NCBI GenBank assembly: GCA_049273695.1
Contig: JBASRE010000008.1
Location: 15,507-79,506, forward strand
DNA from: UBA11740 sp049273695
Lineage (GTDB): Bacteria; Acidobacteriota; Blastocatellia; Pyrinomonadales; Pyrinomonadaceae
DNA: 64,000 nucleotides
Reading direction: 5' to 3'
Part shown: positions 40,590 to 50,089 of the stretch, piece by piece
Numbering within the stretch: position 1 is the stretch's first letter
Layout: every line of letters begins with the position of its first letter
The notes under the pieces: model-generated
Databases searched by the model: none
What the model was told of the DNA's origin: nothing
The model's input: the letters and a program-made list of their open reading frames with translations, nothing else
Program-made: the position numbers and the translations under genes

Positions 40590-41930
40590 AGAACGAATTC
40601 GCCACGCCAAAATCAAAGCACTGGAACCCTCTTGCGCGTGCTCGGCGTCGGGTTCGGTCTCGCCGTGACCATCGGCGGCACGATTGGCATGGGCATTTTG
40701 CGAACGCCCGGAGACGTTGCCGAGGCCCTTCCAAATGAGTACCTCTACATCGGCGTCTGGATCCTTGGCGGTCTCTACGCACTCCTCGGAGCGAATTCAG
40801 TCGCCGAACTCGGCGCGATGATTCCTCGCTCGGGCGGCTGGTATGTGTTCATTCAGCGCGCGATGGGAAATTATCCCGGGTTCGTGATCGGGTACAGCGA
40901 TTGGTTATCGACGTGCGGAACGCTCGCCGTGCTGTCGCTGGTCGTGGCTGAATATGCCGGCGTGCTTGTGCCCCAACTTGGCGGTCGCCAAAAAGGAGTT
41001 GCGCTCGCGATCGTCCTGATGTTCGCGGCGCTTCAGTGGCGCGGGATTCGCTGGGGCAGTTTTGTTCAGAACGTAACCAGCGCCATCAAGACGTTGGTTT
41101 TCATCGCGCTGGCGATCGCGGCTTTCACGCTTGCCGGCAAGGCGAGTCCCGGAGAACCCTTGTCTGCACCGCAGGGCCTCGCGATCTTCGGCGCCCTAAT
41201 CATCGCGCTTCAGGGAGTGCTCTACACCTACGATGGCTGGTATGGCGTGATTTATTTCGGTGAAGAAGTGAAGAACCCGAAGCGCGATGTGCTGCGTTCG
41301 ATGATTGGCGGCACCTTGCTGGTCACCGCGATCTATGTAGTCGTCAATCTTGCGTACATCTACGTGCTGCCAATGTCGAGACTGGCGGGCGAACCGCTGG
41401 CCGCGGGCGCGGTCGCACGCGAAATCTTCGGTCAACGTGGGGATTCGACTGTTCGGTTGCTCGCGATCATTTCAATACTCAGCACGGTGAATGCATACGT
41501 GCTGACGGCGCCTCGCATTCTCTACGCGATGAGCTGCGACCAGCTGTTTCATCATCAAGCCGCTCGCGTTAACAAAGGCGGGACGCCCACGGTAACTCTT
41601 CTCATCAGCACGCTGTGTGCGGTCCTTTTTATTCTCAGCGCGACGTTCAGCGCAATTTTGGCTGCGCTCGCGTTTTTCTTCGTAGCGAATTACTCGATGG
41701 GCTATCTGTCGCTAATCATCCTGCGTTGGCGGGAACCAGGCTTGCCGCGACCATATCGCGCCTGGGGATATCCATGGACGACTCTGCTGGTTCTGTTGGG
41801 CTCAGTAGCATTTCTGATCGGAGCAATTATTGGTGATCGAAAGAACAGTCTGGTCGCACTGGCGATTCTCGCCGGCAGCTATCCGCTCTATTTGCTTGTG
41901 AAGCTCCTGCGGCCGCGCACCACTTCTTAG
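40590..41930 (+). CDS. APC-superfamily amino acid permease
   Basis: About 446 residues and 12 transmembrane helices. The start is uncertain: the frame is open from ATG 40491, which overlaps the previous gene. A TTG at 40590 just before RTNSPRQNQSTGTLLRVLG is the first start outside that gene and is used here; neither has a clear ribosome-binding site. Helix 1 has VTIGGTIGMGILRTPG (APC unwound substrate segment). LGGLYALLGANSVAELGAMIPRSGGWYVFIQRAMG and YTYDGWYGVIYFGEEVKNPKRDVLRSM are family signatures. Inner-membrane amino acid transport; specificity not readable. Confidence 0.82.
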   Translation, partial: RTNSPRQNQSTGTLLRVLGVGFGLAVTIGGTIGMGILRTPGDVAEALPNEYLYIGVWILGGLYALLGANSVAELGAMIPRSGGWYVFIQRAMGNYPGFVIGYSDWLSTCGTLAVLSLVVAEYAGVLVPQLGGRQKGVALAIVLMFAALQWRGIRWGSFVQNVTSAIKTLVFIALAIAAFTLAGKASPGEPLSAPQGLAIFGALIIALQGVLYTYDGWYGVIYFGEEVKNPKRDVLRSMIGGTLLVTAIYVVVNLAYIYVLPMSRLAGEPLAAGAVAREIFGQRGDSTVRLLAIISILSTVNAYVLTAPRILYAMSCDQLFHHQAARVNKGGTPTVTLLISTLCAVLFILSATFSAILAALAFFFVANYSMGYLSLIILRWREPGLPRPYRAWGYPWTTLLVLLGSVAFLIGAIIGDRKNSLVALAILAGSYPLYLLVKLLRPRTTS

Positions 41931-41963
41931 GTTTCAATTCGAGTAGTTCCTAACCCGCCTTCG

Positions 41964-42064
41964 CTCTGCGTCTCTGTGAAATGCTCTGTGTCTCTGTGGT
42001 GAGTTTTGTTGAGAATGCTTTCACCACAGAGGCACCGAGCACGCACGGAGACACCGAGAGAGTG
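41964..42064. repeat. Inverted repeat, CTCTGTGTCTCTGTGG type
   Basis: TGCTCTGTGTCTCTGTGGTGA (41982-42002) pairs with TCACCACAGAGGCACCGAGCA (42021-42041) with three mismatches. A partial tandem copy extends each arm (CTCTGCGTCTCTGTG left, CACGGAGACACCGAG right). The spacer is 18 nt. It lies between the permease stop and tRNA-Leu. Confidence 0.7.
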
Positions 42065-42141
42065 TGCGCATTAAGACCCTATCCATTTCGGCTCACCCGA
42101 ATGCGGACAATTCACCCTTGTGCTATTCTCGCTTTTGCATC

Positions 42142-42227
<86 letters not shown>

Positions 42228-42232
42228 AGAAC

Positions 42233-42311
42233 CGAAATCAGACACCAGCGGTCAGATGTCAGCGCCAACGCGAGGAAGCTGCTGACATCTGACTTCTGAT
42301 CTCTGACATCC
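42233..42311. repeat. Inverted repeat, TCAGATG/CATCTGA units, after tRNA-Leu
   Basis: GGTCAGATGTCAGC (42250-42263) is complementary to GCTGACATCTGAC (42281-42293), and looser copies (AATCAGACACCAG, TTCTGATCTCTGACATCC) extend both arms. It sits between tRNA-Leu and tig and could end the tRNA transcript, though there is no U-tract. Confidence 0.7.
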
Positions 42312-42317
42312 ATTCTT

Positions 42318-43670
42318 ATGAAATCTCAAGTTAAAGAAGTTTCTCCAACCCTAAAACAGATCGACATCGAGATCGACGCCAGCGCCGTCAAGCAGGCTTA
42401 CGACGACGTCAGCGATCGATATGCAAAGACGGCGAGCGTCCCCGGCTTTCGTCCCGGACATGCGCCACGCGCTGTCGTGCGCACGCGGTTCAAGGATCAG
42501 ATTCGAACTGAAGTGCTGCGCGAGTTAATTCCCGACGCAGTCCAGCACGCGATCGCTGAGAACAAATTGGAGCCGCTGGGCGAGCCGGAGTTGAATCTCG
42601 AGGTTGCCGAAGGCCTGGACAAACTGGGCGAGCACCCAATCTCGTTCAACGTCAACGTCGAAGTGCTGCCGGAAATTCAGCTCGGAAAATACAAAGGCAT
42701 CGAAGTCTCACGCCGCGTGCGGCCAGTCAAGGACGAAGACGTCGAACGGGTCGTGGAACAGTTGCGCGAGAACTCTGCTTCACTCGAACCGGTTGAGGAT
42801 CGGGGCGCGCAGGTTGGCGACACGGTCACGGCGAACTTCCACGGCAAGTTCCTGGATACCCCTGAGGCTGAACCGATTAATGTTGAGGACGTGGACGTGG
42901 TGCTCGGCGGAGAAGGCATTGTGCAGGCGATTAACGACAACCTGACCGGGGCCAAACCGGACGACGAAAAGACCTTTGTTGTCGATTATCCTGAGGATTT
43001 CAGCGCCAAGGGGCTGGCGGGCAAGCGCCTTGAGTACGCAGTGAAAGTCAGCGCGGTGCGCACAAAGGAAGTTCCCGACCTCGATGATGAGTGGGCGCAA
43101 AGCCTGGGCGATGAGATCGAATCGGTTGCTGATCTTAAGACAAAGGTGCGTTCTGATATCGAAGCGCAAGCCAAACATGAAGGCGAAGGCAAGATGCGCG
43201 CTGACCTCGTGAGGCAACTTGTCTCAGCCCACGGTTTTGAACTCCCCGAGCGTCTGGTGCACCAGCAAACTGAGCATCGTTTGGAATCGGTGGTGCGCGA
43301 CATGATTAACCAGGGGATCGATGTGCGGCATCCGGAACTCGATTGGGAGAAGGCACGCGACTCTTTAAAAGAACAGGCGGGTTACGATCTGCGCGGTTCC
43401 TTGCTGCTCGAACGGATCGCGGATGAAGAAAAGATCGAAGTCAGCGATCAGGATATCGATGACGAGATCAACGCGATCGCAGATGCGTCAAAACAGTCAG
43501 CAGAACAAGTGCGAGGTATCTTGACAAAGCAAGGGGGCGAACGTAGCATCGCTGGCAGATTGCGCAATCGCAAAGCGCTGGATTTTTTAGTCGCGAATGC
43601 GAGCGTGATCGACGCCGAGTGGGAGGAAGAGACGCAGGAGTCAGAAGCCGGGAGTCAGAAGTCAGAATAA
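42318..43670 (+). CDS. tig: Trigger factor
   Basis: 450 residues. N-terminal ribosome-binding domain (MKSQVKEVSPTLKQIDIEID, and the ribosome loop signature VPGFRPGHAP near residue 45). FKBP-type PPIase domain at about 150-245 (EDRGAQVGDTVTANFHGK). C-terminal helical cradle at about 250-430. Cytoplasmic, ribosome-associated chaperone and proline isomerase. First gene of tig-clpP-clpX, a common bacterial arrangement. The last residues (TQESEAGSQKSE) are encoded by short GTCAGAA-like repeats that form the left arm of an intergenic inverted repeat, so the tail has probably been appended. Confidence 0.95.
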   Translation: MKSQVKEVSPTLKQIDIEIDASAVKQAYDDVSDRYAKTASVPGFRPGHAPRAVVRTRFKDQIRTEVLRELIPDAVQHAIAENKLEPLGEPELNLEVAEGLDKLGEHPISFNVNVEVLPEIQLGKYKGIEVSRRVRPVKDEDVERVVEQLRENSASLEPVEDRGAQVGDTVTANFHGKFLDTPEAEPINVEDVDVVLGGEGIVQAINDNLTGAKPDDEKTFVVDYPEDFSAKGLAGKRLEYAVKVSAVRTKEVPDLDDEWAQSLGDEIESVADLKTKVRSDIEAQAKHEGEGKMRADLVRQLVSAHGFELPERLVHQQTEHRLESVVRDMINQGIDVRHPELDWEKARDSLKEQAGYDLRGSLLLERIADEEKIEVSDQDIDDEINAIADASKQSAEQVRGILTKQGGERSIAGRLRNRKALDFLVANASVIDAEWEEETQESEAGSQKSE

Positions 43671-43720
43671 AACAGGCCAACGTTTTTTCTGCTTCCTGCC
43701 TACTGCTTGCTGCCTCCTGA
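43636..43720. repeat. Inverted heptamer repeat across the tig stop codon
   Basis: Left block (43636-43668) is GTCAGAA-like units and lies within the tig 3' end. Right block (about 43689-43720) is tandem heptamers CTGCTTC, CTGCCTA, CTGCTTG, CTGCCTC. The two blocks are only imperfectly complementary. It occupies the tig-clpP gap and the sequence just before the clpP start, which has no Shine-Dalgarno sequence. Confidence 0.6.
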
Positions 43721-43727
43721 TTTTGTT

Positions 43728-44312
43728 ATGGCACTTATTCCAATGGTCGTCGAGCAAACGTCGCGTGGCGAACGCGCGTTTGATATTTATTCCAGACTCC
43801 TCAAAGACAACATTATTTTCCTGGGCACTCCGATCGACGATCAGATCGCAAACCTGATCGTTGCGCAGTTGCTGTTTCTCGAAGCCGAAGATCCTGAAAA
43901 AGACATTAACCTCTACATCAATTCCCCGGGTGGTTCGGTCACGGCGGGCCTCGCGATTTACGACACGATGCAATTCATTCGTCCGGATGTGACTACGATC
44001 TGCGTCGGCATGTGCGCCTCGATGGGCGCGTTGTTGCTGACCGCGGGCGCGAAAGGAAAGCGCTTCGCTCTGCCGAACTCACGAATTCTCATTCATCAAC
44101 CGTCGGGCGGCATGCAGGGACAGGCCACCGACGTGAGGATTCACGCCGAGGAACTTATCCGAATTCGCGAACTAACTTCACAAATCCTCGCAAAACATAC
44201 CGGACAAGACATGGAACAGATTGAGCGCGACGTCGAGCGTGATCGTTATTTGTCCGCCGCGCAGGCGAAGGAATATGGTTTAATAGACGAGGTAATTGCG
44301 CACCGCGAATAG
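43728..44312 (+). CDS. clpP: ATP-dependent Clp protease proteolytic subunit
   Basis: 194 residues. ATG 43728 was chosen because MALIPMVVEQTSRGERAFDIYSRLL is the typical ClpP N-terminus; the frame extends 7 codons upstream. Catalytic triad S98 (CASMGA), H123 (LIHQPSGG) and D172 (ERDRYLSA) is complete and spaced as in E. coli. GGSVTAGLAIYDTMQ forms the head. Cytoplasmic tetradecameric serine protease working with ClpX. The gene lies 57 bp behind tig and 97 bp ahead of clpX. Confidence 0.97.
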   Translation: MALIPMVVEQTSRGERAFDIYSRLLKDNIIFLGTPIDDQIANLIVAQLLFLEAEDPEKDINLYINSPGGSVTAGLAIYDTMQFIRPDVTTICVGMCASMGALLLTAGAKGKRFALPNSRILIHQPSGGMQGQATDVRIHAEELIRIRELTSQILAKHTGQDMEQIERDVERDRYLSAAQAKEYGLIDEVIAHRE

Positions 44313-44409
44313 GTCGCAGAACCAAGGAGCAACCACTCGAGTGGCGCGCTCGTCGGCCTCAACCGTTACGTAGCCCCGACTAGTCTTAAAGGATGGAGTT
44401 CCCCGGACT

Positions 44410-45654
44410 ATGGTGAGAAGAAGTGACGAAACGCTGCGTTGTTCGTTCTGCGGGAAATCGCAGAACGAAGTTAAGAAACTCATTGCGGGTCCCACCGTCT
44501 ACATCTGCAACGAGTGCATCGACATCTGCAATGAGATCATCAGCGACGATCAGCAGGCTGAGTCCGTAGCTTCGCGTCCGCCGCTGCCAAAACCCGGCGA
44601 GATCAAGACCTTTCTCGAAGAGTACGTCATTGGCCAGGACGAAACGAAAAAGCGTTTGGCGGTCGCGGTTTATCAACACTACAAACGCATCGAGTTAGCG
44701 CGGCGACGCTCTGACGTCGAAATTCAAAAGTCGAACATCATTTTGATCGGGCCGACGGGCACCGGTAAGACACTGCTCGCACAGACCCTCGCCCGCATGC
44801 TGAGCGTGCCGTTCACGATCGTTGATGCCACGACATTGACCGAAGCCGGCTACGTCGGTGAAGACGTCGAGAACATTATCCTGAAGCTCTTGCAGGCGGC
44901 GAACGGCGACGTGGAACGCGCCCAGCAAGGCATCATCTACATCGACGAGATCGACAAGATTTGCCGTAAAGACGAAAACCCGTCGATCACCCGCGACGTT
45001 TCCGGGGAAGGCGTGCAGCAGGCCCTTCTGAAAATTCTCGAAGGCACGATCGCAAACGTCCCCCCACAGGGCGGTCGTAAACACCCGCACCAGGAATTCT
45101 TCCCGGTGGACACGACCAACATTCTGTTCATCTGCGGCGGCGCATTCGTCGGCTTGGAAAAGGTTGTAGAGAAACGGCTTCGTAATAAGTCGCTCGGTTT
45201 CCATGCCGAGGTGAAATCGGGCTCGCAACGTAACGCTGAAGCCCTGGCGCACGTGCAGCCGGAAGATCTAATTAGATATGGCTTGATCCCGGAGTTTGTG
45301 GGACGGCTGGCAGTCGTCGGCGTGTTGCACGAACTCGACGAAGGGGCGTTGATTAAGATTCTCACCGAACCAAAGAACGCGCTGGTCAAGCAGTATCAAA
45401 AGAAATTCGAATTCGACAACGTCAAGCTGCGATTCACCGATGACGCGTTGCGACGCGTGGCTCAGCAAGCCGTCGAGCGGAAGGTCGGCGCGCGCGGTTT
45501 GATGATGATTCTGGAAGAACTGCTGCTGGAGGCAATGTACACTCTGCCGTCCCAGAAGCGCGTGAAGGAATTTGTCATCACCAGCGAGATGGTTGAGCGA
45601 CATCGCGCGATGCCTGGCGAAGGACTCGCCGGCGTAGACGATGCAGCAGCCTAG
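44410..45654 (+). CDS. clpX: Clp protease ATP-binding subunit ClpX
   Basis: 414 residues. N-terminal zinc-binding domain with C11, C14, C33 and C36 (RCSFCGK ... YICNECIDIC). AAA+ module with Walker A GPTGTGKT (about 114-121), Walker B IIYIDEIDKI, the pore-loop region and sensor-2, then the C-terminal ClpX lobe (ARGLMMILEELLLEAMY). Cytoplasmic unfoldase that feeds substrates to ClpP. An intrinsic terminator follows 22 bp after the stop, closing the tig-clpP-clpX unit. Confidence 0.97.
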   Translation: MVRRSDETLRCSFCGKSQNEVKKLIAGPTVYICNECIDICNEIISDDQQAESVASRPPLPKPGEIKTFLEEYVIGQDETKKRLAVAVYQHYKRIELARRRSDVEIQKSNIILIGPTGTGKTLLAQTLARMLSVPFTIVDATTLTEAGYVGEDVENIILKLLQAANGDVERAQQGIIYIDEIDKICRKDENPSITRDVSGEGVQQALLKILEGTIANVPPQGGRKHPHQEFFPVDTTNILFICGGAFVGLEKVVEKRLRNKSLGFHAEVKSGSQRNAEALAHVQPEDLIRYGLIPEFVGRLAVVGVLHELDEGALIKILTEPKNALVKQYQKKFEFDNVKLRFTDDALRRVAQQAVERKVGARGLMMILEELLLEAMYTLPSQKRVKEFVITSEMVERHRAMPGEGLAGVDDAAA

Positions 45655-45676
45655 AGTTTGTTACTACTAAAAACCG

Positions 45677-45715
45677 AAACGGCAACCCTGGGGTTCAGCA
45701 GGGTTGCCGTTTTGC
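45677..45715 (+). terminator. Intrinsic terminator after clpX
   Basis: A perfect 14-bp stem, AAACGGCAACCCTG (45677-45690) with CAGGGTTGCCGTTT (45699-45712), has an 8-nt loop and ends in TTTT. Confidence 0.92.
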
Positions 45716-46121
45716 TTGAAGCGAGCTTTTCAAATCCCGCTCGCCCTTGGCGTGGGGCGGTTAGTTGGTAGCATCCGCGGCGATGCTGACCTAGTTCGTA
45801 GCTAATGAGGATCAGTACGAGCACCCGTGTCTCTGCTACTTATGTGCCACGACCGCGCACGTGCCGCTGAATCCCGCCAGACTGCAGCTAAAGCGCTTGA
45901 TAGCAACATCTACAGGAATCGACAAAGTCTTTGCTTGCATTAGCTCTTCTCGATCAGCGGGGCAACTTTTCTATCCAATCAGATAGCGCAGTGAACCATT
46001 CGGATAGAGGCACGCTCCACCCTTGGTTGCGAAGCGAAGGCAGACCCTCCGTGCGGCTAGCAAAACCTGTTGCTTCATCACGGTCACATAAGTACACTGC
46101 TGGCCCCGACCAGAGCAAAGT
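45714..46121. other. 408-bp stretch without a recognised gene
   Basis: Only a leader for the regulator gene is expected here. Open frames at 45931-46125 and 45954-46361 are shadows or lack start signals. No clear -24/-12 or -35/-10 promoter was found. Confidence 0.5.
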
Positions 46122-48002
46122 ATGAAACCACGGCTCGCCGCTATTACTGGCAAGTTGAAAGACACGGTCATCGCGATGAGCGAGGGACCGGTTCTGATCG
46201 GCCGCCAAACCGGTGCGAATCTCCGGATTCGAAACGCCGCCGTCTCTCGCCGTCACGCCCTCATCGAAAAGGACGGAGACAAATACATCATCGCGGATCT
46301 CGACAGTCGCAACGGCACGTTTGTGAACGACATGCCGGTGAAGCGATGCGAGCTGCATCACGGCGATCGAGTGCAGATTGGCGAGTCGCAGTTCTTTTTT
46401 CTGATCGACGACGCCGAAGACCCATCACAGACCAGCGAAATTCGGTTTGACGAAGCGCCGCTGCTCGGCTCGCCGGCCGTCCGCATGACTTACAGCGACG
46501 CATTGTTTGTGATGGCACGCGACCTCAGCGCGCTGCTCAAGATCACTACAACCATCAACGCGATCCGCGAGCTCGACAAACTGGAAAAGGCTCTGCTCGA
46601 TCTCTTGTTTGAAGTGGTTCCGGCGCGACGCGGCGCTATTTTGCTGAGCAGTAACCACGCCGACACCGGTGATGAGTTTTCTTCTGTCATAACGCTCGAC
46701 CGCGTCGAGGGCGCCGGGCAAACCGTCAATGTCAGCCGCACGATTGTGCGACGCGTGCTGAGCGATGGCGCCGCTATTTTGATCAACGAGGCCGACAACA
46801 ACGCTGACCTGAAAACAGAAAGTCTGATTGCCGCGCGCTCGCGATCCGTCCTGTGCGTCCCGCTGATCATGCACGACCGAAAACTCGGCGTAGTCTATCT
46901 CGACAGCGACGAACCGCAGGCGCGGTTCGACGAGAATCACTTACAGATGGTGACCGCGGTCGCCGCCATCGCCGCCGTTGCCATTCACAACGCGCGCAAC
47001 TTTGAAGATCTGGAAAACGAAAACGCCCGCCTGATGGTCGATGCGGATATCGAACACAACATGGTCGGCGAAAGCCCGCTGCTGCAACGCGTCTATCAAC
47101 TCATCTCAAAGGTGGCCCCGACGGATTCAACTGTCCTGATCTTCGGCGAGAGCGGCACCGGAAAAGAACTGGCCGCGCGCGCGATTCATCGCAACAGCAA
47201 GCGTGGTGATAAGCCCTTCATCGCGGCAAATTGCGCCGCGTTCGCCGAAACCCTTTTGGAGAGCGAGTTGTTCGGCCACGAAAAAGGTGCTTTCACCGGT
47301 GCGCTGCTTCAGAAGAAGGGGCGGCTCGAGCTCGCGGACGGCGGCACGATCTTTCTTGATGAGATCGGCGATTTGTCGCCTTCCCTGCAAACGAAACTGT
47401 TGCGTGTCCTCCAGGAACGCGAGTTTGAACGCGTCGGCGGGAGCCGTACGATCAAGGTCGATATTAGATTGCTGGCAGCGACTAATCGCGATCTCGAAGA
47501 CGCTATCAAGAAAGGCGGTTTCCGGCAGGATTTGTACTTCCGGCTCAACGTAGTGAAGTTGACTATGCCGCCACTGCGCGAGCGCCGCGATGACATTCCG
47601 CTGCTCGCAAATTATTTCGCGCGCAAGTACGCCGAAAAGTGCAATCGCCGGGTGATGGGAATTTCTTCGGAAGCGCGGAAGCGCTTGATGACTTACGACT
47701 GGCCCGGCAACGTGCGCGAATTAGAAAACGCGATCGAGCGGGCGGTGGTGCTCGGCACGACGGAGCAAATTCTGGCGGACGATCTTCCCGAAGCCGTGGT
47801 TGAAGCTGACGCGACTGTTTCAGCCGAAACCCCTTCCAGCTATCACGAGTTGGTCGTACAGACGAAAAAGCGAATGATTGCCGACGCTATGAAACAGGCA
47901 AACGGGAACTACACGGCGGCGGCAAAGTTGCTTAACCTACATCCCAATTACCTGCACCGGCTGATTCGAAATCTCAATATGAGAGACGAATTGAAAACCT
48001 AG
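46122..48002 (+). CDS. FHA-GAF-AAA+-Fis transcriptional regulator (sigma-54 activator type)
   Basis: 626 residues. FHA domain at about 5-95 (VLIGRQTG, SRRHALIEKDG, DSRNGTFVN) binds phosphothreonine. GAF domain at about 135-295. AAA+ domain at about 310-545 with Walker A GESGTGKE, the sigma-54 contact loop GAFTGA and Walker B GGTIFLDEIG. A C-terminal Fis-type helix-turn-helix (ANGNYTAAAKLLNLHPNYLHRLIRNL) completes it. It should remodel sigma-54 RNA polymerase in response to a Ser/Thr-kinase or small-molecule signal. FHA replaces the usual response-regulator receiver, so input is probably a Hanks-type kinase. It lies between clpX and lon with its own region and converges on the secreted protein gene (7 bp between stops). 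Confidence 0.9.
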   Translation: MKPRLAAITGKLKDTVIAMSEGPVLIGRQTGANLRIRNAAVSRRHALIEKDGDKYIIADLDSRNGTFVNDMPVKRCELHHGDRVQIGESQFFFLIDDAEDPSQTSEIRFDEAPLLGSPAVRMTYSDALFVMARDLSALLKITTTINAIRELDKLEKALLDLLFEVVPARRGAILLSSNHADTGDEFSSVITLDRVEGAGQTVNVSRTIVRRVLSDGAAILINEADNNADLKTESLIAARSRSVLCVPLIMHDRKLGVVYLDSDEPQARFDENHLQMVTAVAAIAAVAIHNARNFEDLENENARLMVDADIEHNMVGESPLLQRVYQLISKVAPTDSTVLIFGESGTGKELAARAIHRNSKRGDKPFIAANCAAFAETLLESELFGHEKGAFTGALLQKKGRLELADGGTIFLDEIGDLSPSLQTKLLRVLQEREFERVGGSRTIKVDIRLLAATNRDLEDAIKKGGFRQDLYFRLNVVKLTMPPLRERRDDIPLLANYFARKYAEKCNRRVMGISSEARKRLMTYDWPGNVRELENAIERAVVLGTTEQILADDLPEAVVEADATVSAETPSSYHELVVQTKKRMIADAMKQANGNYTAAAKLLNLHPNYLHRLIRNLNMRDELKT

Positions 48003-48009
48003 TCAGCGG

Positions 48010-49758
48010 TCACTTCTTCGGCTTTGTCACGCTACCCAGCGGATTTGAATTAGGTTTGAATCTTGCTGACTTCCACTGATCAACCCCGGCCAGAGCCACG
48101 ATTTGCTGTAGAGGGTTTTTCAACGTCATGGCCGCTGAAGTCGCCCGCCCTTCGTCTCTCGCAGCCAGCTTTTGGAAAAGAGAGCTCTCGAACCCTACAT
48201 AGCCTTCGCCTGTGTCCAGTTCGCTTCGATTGGCCACGCTCGATAGTTCTTCTATGACGGCGAACGCCAGATCATCTATCGCCATTACTGACAAGGCCAG
48301 TTTGCCGAAGCTGGCCAAAACCGGATCATGAGCCTTGCCGGTTGGAATGATCGAAGCTGGTATGCCGGGGGGCGTGATCACCGGCGCCGTGTCGGATTTC
48401 CTTAGCTGCTTAATGGCCTGATCAACCACTTCTGCGGTACAGATGTCGTCTTTGTTCGCGACGCATTTATTAATGATTACCGGAAACACCTCCTGGATTG
48501 AGCTGGCTCTCACCAAACTTTGAGCCAGCCTCCGGGCCTCCTCAATCTCGCCCTTGTTTGCCAAACTCAACGCCTGCTTAATGTTTAGCAAATCCAAAAG
48601 TTGAACTTTTCGTGGCCCGTCTTCGAGTTTGTCGATCATCTTTCGGGCCCGGTCAAAGTCCTCACGGCCAATGGCCCGCTGAATCACAATTTCATCCGGA
48701 TGGTCCTTTTCTAATTCTCTCTTTACCAGCTTTTCGTAGTTGTCTTTGTAATCCTGTTCCATGCTCCGTTCGGTAGGAAGCGAGAAACGCTCTCCGGGTC
48801 TTCGGCTGCGCTGCTCCAACTCCAGGAACTGAGGCCTAAGATCACTGGCGTACTGGTTGAGCAAAGGATAGTTGTGCAGAAGCGTCAAGCGTGAGGCGAA
48901 AATACTCTCGGGACGTTGCCTTTCAAGCGCGGCCACGTCGTTCAGCACATATGCCACATAGGCGCGCATAACGTTCGGGCCGGGCAGCGGGGTTCCAGGA
49001 ACGCCACCCCAGAATTCAACTTGTGGACGAATAAGGACGTTAAGAGCGAGCATCGATCTGGCGCGGCCCAGGGCAGGCAAGTTCGATGAGCTCAGTCGAT
49101 TCATGTACGCCAGAATTAACTCGTCTGCCGCAGCTCGATTGATTGCGGCCACTTGATTGATTTGCATTGGCGCCTCGATGTAAGTCGGATCGGCATCGAT
49201 GGCTTTAAGAATGTACGCGCCGGCGCTTTGGTGATCGTTTTCAGAAATCGAATTGCTTGCCAGCGACGAATAAGCAGCGTGGGCTTCGTAAGCTCCAAGT
49301 TTCTCCAGCGCAGAGTTCGCCAACTCTTGAGCCAGGGCCTTATCACGGGCCGCGATCTTCATCACCCGCCAACGCACGCTGGTGCGGGCCCTCCCGTCAG
49401 AAGTCGGAAATGGCGGGTCGGCTCCAAAGGGACGCTGGCGCAACTTCTCTTGCTCTTCCTCGCTGGGAAATGTGGCCGAATAAGCGTCCCGCAAAAGGTC
49501 TTCCGCCATTGCGCGATCAACCCACCATGCGGCATCAGCGATTTCTGTCTGAGCCACGGCGCGTGCAAGCGGCTTTCCAAGTTGCTTGGCCCTTGCTGCG
49601 AGAATTTGCAGATCGGAGAGTAGCTCAAGCCTTTTCTGCTCAGCATCATTGGTGGTGGACGGCGGCCGCGGCAAAGTCTGAGCCCGCGCGCCTGACCAGG
49701 AGAGCTGGAACAGCAGCACAGCAATTAAACTCGTAAGTGTGACTCTCAAATAAAGCAT
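48010..49758 (-). CDS. Secreted helical-repeat protein of unknown function
   Basis: 582 residues. Signal peptide MLYLRVTLTSLIAVLLFQLSW, cleavage after GARA. The mature chain is almost all helical and polar, with TPR-like pieces (AAWWVDRAMAEDLLRDAYSATF, ARKMIDKLEDGPRKVQLLDLLNIKQALSLANKGEIEEARRLAQSLV), and only two cysteines (CVANKDDIC). No catalytic motif. The family was not recognised by name. Probably a periplasmic scaffold. It lies in a convergent pair with the FHA regulator; no ribosome-binding site is obvious, so the start is provisional. Confidence 0.7.
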   Translation of the reverse strand: MLYLRVTLTSLIAVLLFQLSWSGARAQTLPRPPSTTNDAEQKRLELLSDLQILAARAKQLGKPLARAVAQTEIADAAWWVDRAMAEDLLRDAYSATFPSEEEQEKLRQRPFGADPPFPTSDGRARTSVRWRVMKIAARDKALAQELANSALEKLGAYEAHAAYSSLASNSISENDHQSAGAYILKAIDADPTYIEAPMQINQVAAINRAAADELILAYMNRLSSSNLPALGRARSMLALNVLIRPQVEFWGGVPGTPLPGPNVMRAYVAYVLNDVAALERQRPESIFASRLTLLHNYPLLNQYASDLRPQFLELEQRSRRPGERFSLPTERSMEQDYKDNYEKLVKRELEKDHPDEIVIQRAIGREDFDRARKMIDKLEDGPRKVQLLDLLNIKQALSLANKGEIEEARRLAQSLVRASSIQEVFPVIINKCVANKDDICTAEVVDQAIKQLRKSDTAPVITPPGIPASIIPTGKAHDPVLASFGKLALSVMAIDDLAFAVIEELSSVANRSELDTGEGYVGFESSLFQKLAARDEGRATSAAMTLKNPLQQIVALAGVDQWKSARFKPNSNPLGSVTKPKK

Positions 49759-50089
49759 GAAAACGCCCGCCGGCGAGAGCCGTTCAGTATTGAAACGAAT
49801 TCTAGGCGCGAATTACTGCTCAGGCAAGATTCTTGGTGTGACTGCTCGTAACAAGTGCCTAATAGCGGAAATTCCGAATCCGCGACTTTGTGATTCGGGT
49901 AGCGCGACAATGTAATATCGTTTACAATCACGCTGGTTAACAAAGCGCGAGGCGACAATGGCGACTCGCCTTTTTCGCAGCCTGAGCGACACCCGGTGAA
50001 ATTGAGAGTTATGGCCGTATTCGTCGTTTAATTTGACTGTTCCGCCGCAATCTCCAGGAGTTTTTTCGTTCATTCCGCAGTAATCAATC
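49759..50089. other. 331-bp divergent region upstream of lon
   Basis: It contains the possible lon promoter at 49888-49916 and an imperfect GGCGAC/CTCGCC hairpin near 49952-49975. No gene is supported. Confidence 0.5.
49888..49916 (+). promoter_or_regulatory. Possible lon promoter
   Basis: TTGTGA (49888-49893) and TGTAAT (49911-49916), with 17 nt between, match the sigma-70 consensus moderately. The leader to lon would be about 165 nt. No heat-shock (HrcA or sigma-32) element was recognised. Confidence 0.3.

Noticed and set aside
44333..44344. CCACTCGAGTGG palindrome between clpP and clpX as an operator
   Set aside because: A single 12-bp palindrome with no second copy or context; chance cannot be excluded.
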